DNA of 64,000 bases from contig OZ038402.1 of assembly GCA_964036045.1 (NCBI GenBank), positions 11,427,739 through 11,491,738 on the forward strand, given 5' to 3'. Shown here piece by piece: positions 37,832 to 47,556 of the stretch (the first letter of the stretch is position 1; each line of letters begins with the position of its first letter). This DNA is from Eutreptiella sp. 'Long Island Sound 2002' (taxonomy: Eukaryota > Euglenozoa > Euglenophyceae > Eutreptiales > Eutreptiaceae). The notes under the pieces are model-generated. The model was not told the DNA's origin. It made no database searches and saw only the letters and a program-made list of their open reading frames with translations. The translations under genes and the position numbers were made by a program.

Positions 37832-39751
37832 TTACAGGGCCAGTAGGGATTTGGCATAGGTGGCTGCGGGTAAGGTCGAGTTTGGGTCATGCATCAGGAG
37901 ATATGCTACAAACCCTTGTTGCTGGATTCGGGCGTATTGCAGCCCCACGTAGGTGTCATCGATACTGGTGGTTATCAACACCCACAGTACCGGCATGCGC
38001 CCTCCCCTGTATGTTGCCATCACTGCTTGCACCTGCGCCCCTTTCCCTATTGCTTGAAAGACCCCTATTCTGTGCACCCTTGGCAGCCATTCGTTTACTC
38101 GTGCCCGGCCCTGTGTCTGGACGTGTATGGATGGTGGTGGGTGCTCCGTTTGAGCTCCCACCAGCACTGCCCTGACCCTCCATAGCCAGTGCAGAGGCAC
38201 TGGTATGTGCTGGACACCTACAAAGAACCCATGGTGTTGTGGCTGTCTTATGATGGTGTATGGGGACACCAGCGGTGTGAACTGTATGTCCGCTGGGATG
38301 ACCCCTGTTGCCTGGTGTTGATATGCCACGTGCAGGTCTTCAAGCAGCGTTATGTACAGCGCGTGTGGGTTTTGCACCCCCAAACCCCTGAGTATTTTGC
38401 TCCCCCCTTTGAGCGGCCCCACCCCCAGGCTCAACGGCAAGCATCGTTGGTTGATGTTTGCATACCATTGGTGTACATGTGCCAGTTGATGTTGATGGGC
38501 ATAGAGTATGGTGACCCTAGGGTGCCCCCGTATTACTACCCCCCCCCAAACGATCTGGATTCTGCTGTGTGGTATGCCATGGTTGATCAGCTGTTCTCTG
38601 GCCCTTTCCTGACACCAAGCCACTGCCACCAATACATCTGGACAACCTGTTTCCCGATGGTACCTGATATCTGCTGTCCATGCCTGACACCTGGTGTACC
38701 TCATCTGCATCATGCCATCCTGTGGCATCCACTCCTCATACCCCTCATACAGGGCCCTACACCTCAAAAAACCCCAGACCCTTAGCTCATATGGCATCAC
38801 CTGTAGCCATTGCTGTGTGAGCTTGGTGGCTTCTGGCACCTCTGTGACCCACGGCCTGTGTGGATGCAACGACCTTGTGTTCCAGCGGCTGTGGACCAGT
38901 CGCTGCCTAAATTTTTTTAATGAGACGATGGCTGCCCCTTTCTTCATGAAAAAGACACTGTACTGTGTACACCATACATCTGGGAACTGCCACAGGGGCA
39001 CGCGTGAGTCACTGGCTGCTATGCGCGCTTGTTCGTCCATTTGTTTGTTATACTGTGATATCACATCCGTACGCATTGTGTCATGCTGCGCTGCAACCCA
39101 CCCCCATTGCACTGTAAGCATGTTGCACTGCTGAGTTTTCAGCACCAGGCGATCCCCTATGTGCCCCAGCTTGTGTGTGTATCTGCTGTGCGCATGCTGT
39201 GTTACTGCGTTCAAACTGTCGGACCATACACTCACCCGGATTCGTGCTCCGTGCCTCTTGTGGTGCTGATTAAGTGCATCCAAAACAGCTGTAATAACTG
39301 TGGACTCTATGAGGGAACTGTCTGCGCACTCCGTGGCGAATATCATATTTCCCTGTGCCAAAATATCCCCCTCCCCTGAAACCAACAGGTATGCGGCGCC
39401 CCACCACAGCTGCTCACTGGCGTCTGTAAACAGATACGCCTCGCTGTACTCTGTGGGGCTGTGTCTAAAGCTGATGGTGCTGGTGGCTTTACTACCTAAT
39501 GCCACCAATTTGATGTACACCTTGAGTTCCCTGAGCCACTGCATAGCTTTGCTGTAATCTGTAGCTTCCCCTCTTTTGGGTCTTTGCATTTCATAAATGG
39601 TGACATCTGCTACCACTCGATTGTTGCTGTTGAGCGCCTTGTACATATCCTCGAGCACGGCAGCGCGGAGCTGGTACTCTGGATGCGGCTGTTGTGTGTG
39701 ATATTGGCACTCATGAAAATTTGTTGTTGGGCCTGTTGTTGCGTACCCCAT
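37832..39751 (-). CDS. Retroelement ORF with RNase H domain (639 aa)
   Basis: Starts at a true ATG and ends at TAA. Residues about 105-245 form an RNase H fold of the type found in retroelement polyproteins. The motifs in order are LFTDAS (D110), SLIESTVITAVLDAL (E149), VWSDSLNAV (D178) and YNKQMDEQA (D239), so all four catalytic carboxylates are present at normal spacing. RNase H degrades the RNA strand of RNA-DNA hybrids during reverse transcription. Residues 1-100 would be the connection or thumb if a reverse transcriptase lies upstream. Residues 250-639 match no family I know; no HHCC zinc motif or DDE pattern of an integrase is visible. The ORF overlaps its upstream neighbour by 142 bp in a different frame; -1 frameshifting or independent initiation would both fit. 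The reading frame is intact. Confidence 0.75.
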   Translation of the reverse strand: MGYATTGPTTNFHECQYHTQQPHPEYQLRAAVLEDMYKALNSNNRVVADVTIYEMQRPKRGEATDYSKAMQWLRELKVYIKLVALGSKATSTISFRHSPTEYSEAYLFTDASEQLWWGAAYLLVSGEGDILAQGNMIFATECADSSLIESTVITAVLDALNQHHKRHGARIRVSVWSDSLNAVTQHAHSRYTHKLGHIGDRLVLKTQQCNMLTVQWGWVAAQHDTMRTDVISQYNKQMDEQARIAASDSRVPLWQFPDVWCTQYSVFFMKKGAAIVSLKKFRQRLVHSRWNTRSLHPHRPWVTEVPEATKLTQQWLQVMPYELRVWGFLRCRALYEGYEEWMPQDGMMQMRYTRCQAWTADIRYHRETGCPDVLVAVAWCQERAREQLINHGIPHSRIQIVWGGVVIRGHPRVTILYAHQHQLAHVHQWYANINQRCLPLSLGVGPLKGGSKILRGLGVQNPHALYITLLEDLHVAYQHQATGVIPADIQFTPLVSPYTIIRQPQHHGFFVGVQHIPVPLHWLWRVRAVLVGAQTEHPPPSIHVQTQGRARVNEWLPRVHRIGVFQAIGKGAQVQAVMATYRGGRMPVLWVLITTSIDDTYVGLQYARIQQQGFVAYLLMHDPNSTLPAATYAKSLLAL

Positions 39752-41541
39752 TGCACCATGTCAGACCAGGGTTCGAAACCATATTTGGGCTGCTGTATTT
39801 CCTCCCCCCCTCCCAAGACATACAGCCCTCTGTCCCCAATTTTGCGGAGCGACCAGGTGACGCACACGTCCTCCAGATTGTTCGGGTACCCCCTCCACGG
39901 GTGATATTGTTGCATCTGGTTCCACCACTCTTGGAGGGTATCCACCATACCTTCCCACCACACTTGGCGGCGCTTTCCAAAACCCCCCTCCCATCTGTAG
40001 ATTCTCCTCTCCATGGTTCCCTGTGCATGTTGCACAGACCATGTGTACAGGTTTACCACTTTGCTCTCTTGTTGCATGTCTGGGGTCCATGGCACCATTT
40101 GTCTCCACAGCCCCCACATGTGGTGGTCTTCTGGCGGGATGAACCCTCTGAGGTACGTGTTGCCACACGTATATATAGGCCCACATAGGGCCCTGTCTGG
40201 ATGCATTTCATGGCCCACCAGGTACACTCCTCGTTGTCCGACGAGGTCCACATTTCCCTCTGCCTTGGTGCCTGTCCCTCCTGTGATCTGGCTGGGCAGG
40301 AACTTCTGTGCCTGTGCCTGATACTCCCTCCCGCCTATGACTCGGGTGACCACTTCTGATTCCCACAAAGTAGGATCCAGGCGCCCCTCTGGTGCACCCT
40401 TTCCACTGGGTGCATGAGCTCCTATTGTGCGCTGGACTTTCACCTCCGTGAGAGCCCCAGTTTTGTTTGCCCGACTTTTTTTGTGCTGGTGCTGTACTGT
40501 GCGTTGTACAGGCATGTTCCCCCCCTCCCCTCTGTACTGTACTGATGTTTTCGCCTGCCACTGTCTGGCCCCTGATTCTCCGCCCCCCAGTTGAGGGATA
40601 CCCCACACTTCATACCTTCTGCACAGGGTTTCCCTATTCTCCATGCATTGCTGATCATCCATGAAATATGCCATTCTGTGCTGCACCCCTTCTGTCACTA
40701 TTTCCCCCACTCCCCAGATGCTTAAAAAAGGGCGCATCGCGGTGAATGGCCACATTGTACTCCACACTACGCCTGGTGCCTGCATGAACATACGCGGCGC
40801 TGGAGTTGTCGTGGTTGGCTGCCTCTTCACCATTGGTACTGGCGGCACCATGCCTGCCAGCTGTCTGGCTACCACTGCCTCGGGGACCTCGACCCCCTCC
40901 GCCATGATGGTGGTGGACTCCAGCTGCACGCTTATGACTTCTGTTTCTCCCGGTATTGGCAGAACCACTCTCATCCGTTCTGCCGTCGTCATGAGGACTA
41001 CTTTGCCTTTTTTGGCTTGCTCTGTGAACGCCGTGAACCCCAGTGTGGGGGTACCAAACATGTTGATGAGGGCTCTATACAATTGTTGCATAGGCACCTC
41101 CTTGATATTACTGATTTGTACTGCCCTCAAGCACTCTTTGTCCTTGTCGACCTTGAAAATGGTGATCTGCTGCTTTCCTGAGCCTACTGACCACTCCGTG
41201 AGCCCCAGGTGCTCATTGTGCTCTCCCGCCATCGGGTTGTCTTGCGGCGTGCCCTCCATGGCTAGCCGTTTGCGGGGGCTTTCTTCATGTGCCCTTTGGC
41301 GCTTGAGGTCCTCCAGCCTTTTTCTCATGTCCCCCAGCTCTTGCTCAAACTTGTCCAGCCACTGTTCATCACTTGGGACCCCTGGGATCGGTGACTGGAT
41401 GCTTTCGCTCTCGTCTGCCTTGCGCATTGGTGCTCTTGCTGGCGCTCGCTCGAAGGTGCAAAGTGCCTGACCCAACCCTTTACGCGGGGACTGTTGTGGC
41501 TGTGACGGCCTCTCGAGCCTGACCCTGTGCACCTGGGCCAC
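39610..41541 (-). CDS. Retroelement ORF B, pol-like position, family unclear
   Basis: Open for 643 codons from a GTG at 41541. The first in-frame ATG is at 41427, giving about 605 aa. The stop is TAG. The frame is continuous with the ORF upstream, separated only by the TAA at 41581-41583, so readthrough would fuse them. Residues about 58-90 (numbered from the GTG) are charged and heptad-like, a likely coiled coil. Residues about 138-200 have the strand/helix rhythm of a small RRM-like domain. MAYFMDDQQC at 291-300 resembles the YxDD box of reverse transcriptases, with a helix-like stretch and GI following, but I cannot find the other RT motifs. The C-terminal half is Trp- and Gln-rich and unrecognised. 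Confidence 0.55.
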   Translation of the reverse strand: MAQVHRVRLERPSQPQQSPRKGLGQALCTFERAPARAPMRKADESESIQSPIPGVPSDEQWLDKFEQELGDMRKRLEDLKRQRAHEESPRKRLAMEGTPQDNPMAGEHNEHLGLTEWSVGSGKQQITIFKVDKDKECLRAVQISNIKEVPMQQLYRALINMFGTPTLGFTAFTEQAKKGKVVLMTTAERMRVVLPIPGETEVISVQLESTTIMAEGVEVPEAVVARQLAGMVPPVPMVKRQPTTTTPAPRMFMQAPGVVWSTMWPFTAMRPFLSIWGVGEIVTEGVQHRMAYFMDDQQCMENRETLCRRYEVWGIPQLGGGESGARQWQAKTSVQYRGEGGNMPVQRTVQHQHKKSRANKTGALTEVKVQRTIGAHAPSGKGAPEGRLDPTLWESEVVTRVIGGREYQAQAQKFLPSQITGGTGTKAEGNVDLVGQRGVYLVGHEMHPDRALCGPIYTCGNTYLRGFIPPEDHHMWGLWRQMVPWTPDMQQESKVVNLYTWSVQHAQGTMERRIYRWEGGFGKRRQVWWEGMVDTLQEWWNQMQQYHPWRGYPNNLEDVCVTWSLRKIGDRGLYVLGGGEEIQQPKYGFEPWSDMVQWGTQQQAQQQIFMSANITHNSRIQSTSSALPCSRICTRRSTATIEW

Positions 41542-41580
41542 TGCTCCTGGCAGCGCTTTGTCCTCCCACCATGTGCGGAC

Positions 41581-42339
41581 TTAACCTTGTCGTTGCTCAA
41601 GCAGTTTGCGCTTAATAAATGCCACTACCCCCGTAGTGGGCACGAGCTGTACCTCGTGTGGGATGCCGGGTTCCCAGGCCGCCCCCACTGCTTGTGCCAC
41701 CTCCATTTCCTCTCGTTCTGACAAGTTTTGCAGCTTGTCCAGCAGGTTTTGTTGGGTGGCCCCTAGCTGCTGTGGTGTGCGTGCTGGGGGGGCTTCGTTT
41801 TCTGGCTCACTGCCCGACTGCACTTCCATGACCCTGTCAGGGACTATCTCCGTCACTAACTCCTTGTAGACCTTGCGCCATGTGTGGGCTCCTTCTCCTG
41901 TCTGCAACTCCTTTTTTTCCCACATGTGATATAAGGTGCGCTCTTTACTTCGCACGACTTCCATCATGGTCTCAAGAGCCGTTCCCAATCTGGGTATTTC
42001 GTTGATCAGCCCCTCTTTTTTTGTCACCTGCTTGACTATGGCTTTTTCTTGTTCCTCGGTGAGGGTGGCTCGTAAATCGCTGAAGGTGCCCATGTAGACA
42101 TATGGGTTGAGCTCCTCCAAGTGTTCTATCATGGCATCTGGTACTCGGTTGGCGAGGAGCAACGGCGTCAGGAGCTTGCACCGATCTGTGCCCGGCTGTA
42201 GCCATTCCCCCAGTGGCTCACTGTACGCCTTGTCTCCCCCATCTGGGCGCCACTCTAGCTGACCCATTTCTGGGTCGAAGGTGGTAATACTGCCCACCGA
42301 TGGCACAAAGTTGTGCATGCCCGTGATCATTGTGGTCAT
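41581..42339 (-). CDS. Retroelement ORF A, gag-like position
   Basis: About 252 aa from the ATG at 42339. The frame stays open to a GTG at 42396, but the sequence before the ATG abuts a minisatellite. The product is acidic and helix-rich. Residues about 175-235 are rich in Glu, Gln and Leu and probably form a coiled coil, as in many Gag proteins. There is no CCHC zinc knuckle. It ends with TAA, and the next ORF continues in the same frame. Its gag-like role is inferred only from position and composition. Confidence 0.5.
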   Translation of the reverse strand: MTTMITGMHNFVPSVGSITTFDPEMGQLEWRPDGGDKAYSEPLGEWLQPGTDRCKLLTPLLLANRVPDAMIEHLEELNPYVYMGTFSDLRATLTEEQEKAIVKQVTKKEGLINEIPRLGTALETMMEVVRSKERTLYHMWEKKELQTGEGAHTWRKVYKELVTEIVPDRVMEVQSGSEPENEAPPARTPQQLGATQQNLLDKLQNLSEREEMEVAQAVGAAWEPGIPHEVQLVPTTGVVAFIKRKLLEQRQG

Positions 42340-42415
42340 CTTGATCTGCGTTGAGGCGGGCACCACTGGGCATCCCTGTGCCCTACTGTTGGGCACTCCT
42401 CTACCTGTAATCTGG

Positions 42416-42893
42416 GTACTTGTCCCCCAGTGGACCTAGGATCGTCCCAGTCTGATCCCAACTCTGGGTATCGTCCCCCAGTGGGCTTAGGGCACTCATT
42501 GCTTGTCCCTAACTCTGGGTACTGTCCCCCAGTGGACCTAGGGCATTCTCAGTCTGACCCCAACTCTGGGTACTCGTCCCCCAGTGGACCTAGGGCAGCC
42601 TCGGCTTGTCCCTCACTCTGGGTGCTGTCCCCCAGTGGACCTAGGGCAGTCTCCGTCTGACCCCAACTCTGGGTACTTGTCCCCCAGTGGACCTAGGGCA
42701 GCCTCTGCTTGTCCCTAACTCTGGGTACTGTCCCCCTTTGGACCTAGGGCAGTCTCAGTCTGACCCCAACTCTGGGTACTCGTCCCCCAGTGGACCTAGG
42801 GCAGTCTCAGTCTAACCCCAACTCTGGGTATTTGTCCCCCAGTGGACCTAGGGCAGTCTCAGTCTAACCCCATCTCTGGGTACATGTCCCCCA
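42416..42893 (+). repeat. 51/52-bp minisatellite, about 9-10 copies
   Basis: Copies are marked by ACTCTGGGTA at 42461, 42512, 42563, 42615, 42666, 42718, 42769, 42821 and 42873, so spacing is 51 or 52 bp. Each unit also has GTCCCCCAGTGGACCTAGGG. Two subtypes, CTTGTCCCT and CAGTCTGACCCC, partly alternate. The array separates ORF A from the 312-aa ORF. Confidence 0.95.
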
Positions 42894-43109
42894 GTGGCCC
42901 TTGAGCTTGGCCCCTACCTACGGTACCTTGCTCTTTACCGACCTATACCACTCCTTGTTCCAGACTTTTGTCCTTCCTCCCTTTTGTCCTCCCTCCCCCA
43001 CCTTTTGTTACCTTCCCCCTCTGCAATCAACAATGTGCACGCACTGAAGCCATTACTGACTGTCAACTCACACTGTGCATCCTGTCGGTTATTGCCTTAC
43101 GGCTACCCC

Positions 43110-44048
43110 TTAGGGGGACTGAACATTGGCCCTCACTGCAGTATAGTTTCTGCGGGCCTTGCGGTCTTTCACCCACTGATGTGCCACGTGCAGGACCCTG
43201 TTGGACCTATCCAACAATGCTGGCTGCGCCTGCCTGCTCCTTGTGTTGCTGACCTGTTCTGTGGTCGGCAGTGTTATATAGTATACCGCACTGACAAAGG
43301 GCATTGTGGCCAAAACATCCCTTGTCATGCGCTCTGGTGTCCATTCCCCTGTATTTTCCCACCCCCCACTCATCTTGCCCCACTGCACGTGGTTGTGGTG
43401 GATGACCCCCCAATAATCTACAGCTATGATGCGCCCCCCGTTGGGCGCATCGGGGGCACCAATGTGCACCCACCCCTCTAGCAACACAGCCCTGCGGTCT
43501 GGGGTTTCCCACCCAAGGCGGGGTTCCCCTTGCTTTCCTGGTCCTACTCCCGTCTGCTCCTGCCATAACGGGCTTAATATACGCCAGATGGTACCCTCAT
43601 CGGCATATTGGTCTGACCCTATTCTTGGTCCCCTGAACCCTACACAGGTTGCCCAGTACCTCCATTTTACAGCCTGGACAAGCACTGTGGCACTTATCCC
43701 CAACACTGGGCGCCCCATGGGGTCCATGTTGGTGGCTATCACTCTTCCCTCGTCATCCTGCCAGGCTCCCCTTTCTACCCATGCTAAAAAAGCTCCTATT
43801 ACAATGTCCAACAAGTCCACCATGTTGGCCACCATGCTCCTCAGCGCCGCTGAACCGCACTGGTCTTTCATGATGGACGCATCCGACACTCCTGCTCCAT
43901 ACGTCATGGTGATGGCCATCATGATCTTTAGCAGTGCGACTGTGGGGTTTGCCCACGCTAGCTGCTGGCGCTGGGACTGCGTCACAGGCTGCATTGTGGG
44001 GACGTGCATGGGGGCTAGCTCTACTGTTGGCTGCTGCCTTTCGGGCAT
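43110..44048 (-). CDS. Hypothetical 312-aa ORF of the retroelement cluster
   Basis: Starts at ATG (44046-44048) and ends at TAA, with no internal stop. The first 30 residues are Pro/Gln-rich; residues about 35-90 are hydrophobic and helix-like. The middle has GRPVLGISATVLVQAVKW and GWVHIGAPDAPNGG. The C terminus is basic. I recognise no domain. It lies about 770 bp upstream of ORF A, on the same strand and with similar composition, so it probably belongs to the same element as a capsid-like or accessory protein. It could instead be a host gene caught between repeats. Confidence 0.45.
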   Translation of the reverse strand: MPERQQPTVELAPMHVPTMQPVTQSQRQQLAWANPTVALLKIMMAITMTYGAGVSDASIMKDQCGSAALRSMVANMVDLLDIVIGAFLAWVERGAWQDDEGRVIATNMDPMGRPVLGISATVLVQAVKWRYWATCVGFRGPRIGSDQYADEGTIWRILSPLWQEQTGVGPGKQGEPRLGWETPDRRAVLLEGWVHIGAPDAPNGGRIIAVDYWGVIHHNHVQWGKMSGGWENTGEWTPERMTRDVLATMPFVSAVYYITLPTTEQVSNTRSRQAQPALLDRSNRVLHVAHQWVKDRKARRNYTAVRANVQSP

Positions 44049-44926
44049 TTTGCTTTACAAGAACCTATCGAGGAGTGCAACACCATGGCATGCACCTTTA
44101 TCCCTTTTTGTGGTTTTTGCTGCGGCTGTCTCTCTTTCGTTGCACTTCTTTGCACTTCTACCCTGCTCCACCCTTTTTTGCAAACCTCCCCTCCGTTTCT
44201 CTTGTCCCCCCATCTTTCTCCCTCCCTTGATGCTTCCAACACTTTTTTCCCTTGTTTACTGTACTCAGCCTGCTTTGGGGACGTCCACGTTCTGTGTTCC
44301 CACACTGCACCCCGCCCTTTCTGGCCACCCTACTATGCTTCCCTCCCCCCTTCTCCCCACACCTGGTACCCCCTCCCCCCCTGTGTACCTTCTATGTACC
44401 TTCTGCTGCGTGCCATTATTTGTGCCCTGCACTGCTCACGCTTGTGGTTGCCAGCGCTTTCCGTTGACCCCGTGCACGTGTCTTGGGGTGTCCCCGCCTT
44501 GTTTACCACGTGTCACGTGAGCAGTGCCCTAGTGTTACCCGTGCGGGGAACCGCCCCTCTGCCTGAGGTATCAGCACCCCTCGGCTGAGCGGCGGCTGCA
44601 CATTTTTCTCAAGTCTCAAGGTGTTATTCAAGGCGTGATGGAACCCGCCATGGGGACAAGATCCTTGGTTAGGGCCCCGGGTGGCCCAGACCCAAGGAGT
44701 TCTAACTCCACCTACGTGCGCAATTCCGTCGCTCCTCCTTGTTCTTTAGTCTCCTACTGTCTGGTTTACCTTGATTTGGGCGGATGGGTCTGTTTTCCCC
44801 CCAGGAGAAACCGTCGACCCGCCCGACCCGCCGGTTTGCCCCCTTTTACCTCTCCCCACCCTTACTCACAACTCACTAGGACCACGTGGTGCCAGTGAGT
44901 TGGGGTGGGGGGTCCGTTCTGAACTC
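44049..44926. other. Pyrimidine-rich flank upstream of the retroelement ORFs
   Basis: Plus-strand ORFs here come from the CT-rich composition and partly overlap the minus-strand 312-aa ORF. No gene or RNA is recognised. If the ORF cluster is a retroelement, this could be its leader or 5' terminal region, but no repeat partner was found on the other side. Confidence 0.4.
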
Positions 44927-45239
44927 AGGGGCCTCCTCCTCCGCCGGTTCTTGGGTGCGGTCGCCCACCAATTGTAAACCAGGGGCTTCCTCCTCCGCCG
45001 GTTCTTGGGTGCGGTCGCCCACCAATCGTTAACCAGGGGCCTCCTCCTCCGCCGGTTCTTGGGTGCGGTCGCCCACCATTGGTAAACCAGGGGCCTCCTC
45101 CTCCGCCGGTTCTTGGGTGCGGTCGCCCACCAATTGCAAACCAGGGGCCTCCTCCTCCGCCGGTTCTTGGGTGCGGTCGCCCACCACTTGTAAACCAGGG
45201 GCCTCCTCCTCCGCCGGTTCTTGGGTGCGGTCGCCCACA
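44927..45239 (+). repeat. 54-bp minisatellite, about 5.8 copies
   Basis: Each unit contains CCTCCTCCTCCGCCGGTTCT, TGGGTGCGGTCGCCCACCA and a variable 10-bp end (ATTGTAAACC, ATCGTTAACC, TTGGTAAACC, CTTGTAAACC). The length is a multiple of three, so an 18-residue repeat stays open on both strands (GDRTQEPAEEEAPGLQ on minus). I see no start or gene context that makes it coding. Confidence 0.95.
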
Positions 45240-46060
45240 GTTCTCATGTTCCTAGGGGAGCGAGAAAGGGGGAGATGGATGGAGAGACCCATTAACCTAG
45301 GGGTGAGCGGGAGGGAGGGAGGGACCCGTGTTCCTAGGGAGACATGAGAGGGAGACACGTGTTGTGCATTTGCTTACCGTTTGTTGTATGTACGTGAGTG
45401 GTTTGTGGAATCTCTTGTTTGTGTGAGCGTGTACCACCACGTGCTCCACGGCCGCCACCGCGAGGCCCACACTCTGTGACGCCCTCCGGGCGAGTGTGCA
45501 CCTCCGGGCCCTGCCATTGGATGTGCGCGCACAAGTGTGCCGTGTGTTTGTAAGTGTGCTTCGCTCCATTTTGTATTTATATGATTGCCCTTGTCTCTGC
45601 ATGTTGTATACCCCTGTGTTACTTCTCTTGTTCTCCACCCTGCCTCTACTTGCCTCAGAGATTTCACCCCACATTTTTTCCAGTAGTGCACGCGTATGGT
45701 GCCGTAACCCAGTACAAGCAACCACGGGGTCAAGAGGCTCTAACCTACACCCAAGACCGACGGGGCCCGTTGTCAAGGTTGTCCCGCATTGCATCGCAGG
45801 GCAGGACCGGTAGCCCCCCTTGACAACGAACCCCTCCAAGCAGGGGGGTGTGATTGAGTAGACCCGTGTACCTACAAAAAACTTTTGTGCAAAATGGAAT
45901 TACGTTTGCGGGGTGAATCTCTAGGCTAGGGTGGGGTGTGGGGCTGAAAACTGCCCTTTCTGGTTGGGCTGAAAATGGCCCTGTTTTATGTCACCCCCCT
46001 TTTTTCTTATTTTTGTGTCCTGTTTCTGTACTCAACTTCTGGTTTGTGTCTAGTTGAAAC
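45240..46060. other. Unique-looking segment without a supported gene
   Basis: A 180-residue minus-strand ORF (45297-45839) and shorter plus-strand ORFs are present, but none has a recognisable domain. CCTAGGGG and GTTCCTAGGG words recur at 45250, 45296 and 45330. The last 200 bp are T-rich. Confidence 0.4.
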
Positions 46061-46858
<798 letters not shown>

Positions 46859-46989
46859 CGATGAACGCAGACGAACAGGCGTGATCAAGCGGAGCGCAGC
46901 ACTGGACGTTAACGAATCTCGTCAGGCCGAAAAACAGTAGAAGAGGGAATGAAAGAGCATGTCGGCTAGGCGCCGAAAAAAAATAGACA

Positions 46990-47545
46990 CTCAGAAATAC
47001 ACATACACATACACATACACATATACATACACATACACATACACATACACATGCACATGCACATGCACAGGCACAGGCACACTTGCACACGCGCATACCC
47101 ATACAGACATTCACATTCCCCACTCCATCGCACACACCCCTGCATGGAACAGCGGGGACAGCGGGAACAGCGGGGACATTCCCGGCCTGAGTGCCGGAGT
47201 CCGCATCATACCCTGATGAATGGCCAACGCATTGGGAGTCAAGCCCGCCACGTAGTGGTGGAGGTCTCCGACCGCAGGAAAGTCGGCACTTCGGCACCGC
47301 AAAACATTCAGCTCTGCGAGACAGCCCACAGGGTCCGAAAGAGGAGGGCTCGAAAAGGCGCAGGCACAGGTACAAAACCCGGGCGATCTCCGGCACCGCC
47401 GAACCGTCATTCGTCTCTTGCGGCTCTCGGGGTCACCGAGGACTCCCTAGCGCCTGTTGGGCTCACTACTTATGCCCCATCCGGGACTCGAACTCGGTAC
47501 CTCACCGTCTATCGCCAAGCGCTATGACGGCCAAGCCACATGACC
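46990..47545 (-). mobile_element. Probable tRNA-derived SINE
   Basis: On the minus strand TGGCTTGGCCG (47538-47528) is close to the pol III box A consensus TRGYNNARNNG, differing at the A. After 32 nt comes GAGTTCGAGTCCC (47495-47483), an almost perfect box B with TTCGAGT as the T-loop. The flanking CCGAG/CCCGG pairs at four of five positions. TGGC, GTCATAGCGC and the spacing fit a tRNA D-arm. The anticodon arm does not fold and there is no CCA end, so it is not a working tRNA. A body of about 400 bp follows and ends in a TGTGCA/TGTATG tail, as in SINEs with simple-repeat tails. The 3' edge is approximate. Confidence 0.45.
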
Positions 47546-47556
47546 TCATCAGACGG

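Larger units (their letters stand above)
37832..44048 (-). mobile_element. RNase H-encoding retroelement-like ORF cluster
   Basis: Four minus-strand ORFs with ordinary protein composition lie in the order 312 aa, about 252 aa, about 605 aa, 639 aa. The second and third share a frame and are separated by a single TAA. The third and fourth overlap by 142 bp in different frames. The last has a full RNase H motif set. This compact, stop- and overlap-separated layout resembles gag-pol organisation. I find no LTR pair, no primer-binding site, no integrase or tyrosine recombinase motif, and no full reverse transcriptase motif set. The outer ends are unknown, so these coordinates only span the ORFs. 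The cluster could be a divergent DIRS- or LTR-like element or a virus-derived insertion. Confidence 0.6.

Noticed and set aside
39716-39722. AAATTTT as a programmed -1 slip site
   Set aside because: The upstream frame reads CAA ATT TTC here, so the heptamer is one base out of the required register.
37832-39751. Integrase or tyrosine recombinase in the C-terminal half of the RNase H ORF
   Set aside because: No HHCC zinc motif, no DDE spacing and no convincing R-HxR-Y set could be found.
47483-47545. Functional tRNA gene
   Set aside because: The anticodon stem does not form, the T stem has a mismatch and the acceptor stem is not evident; a SINE head fits better.
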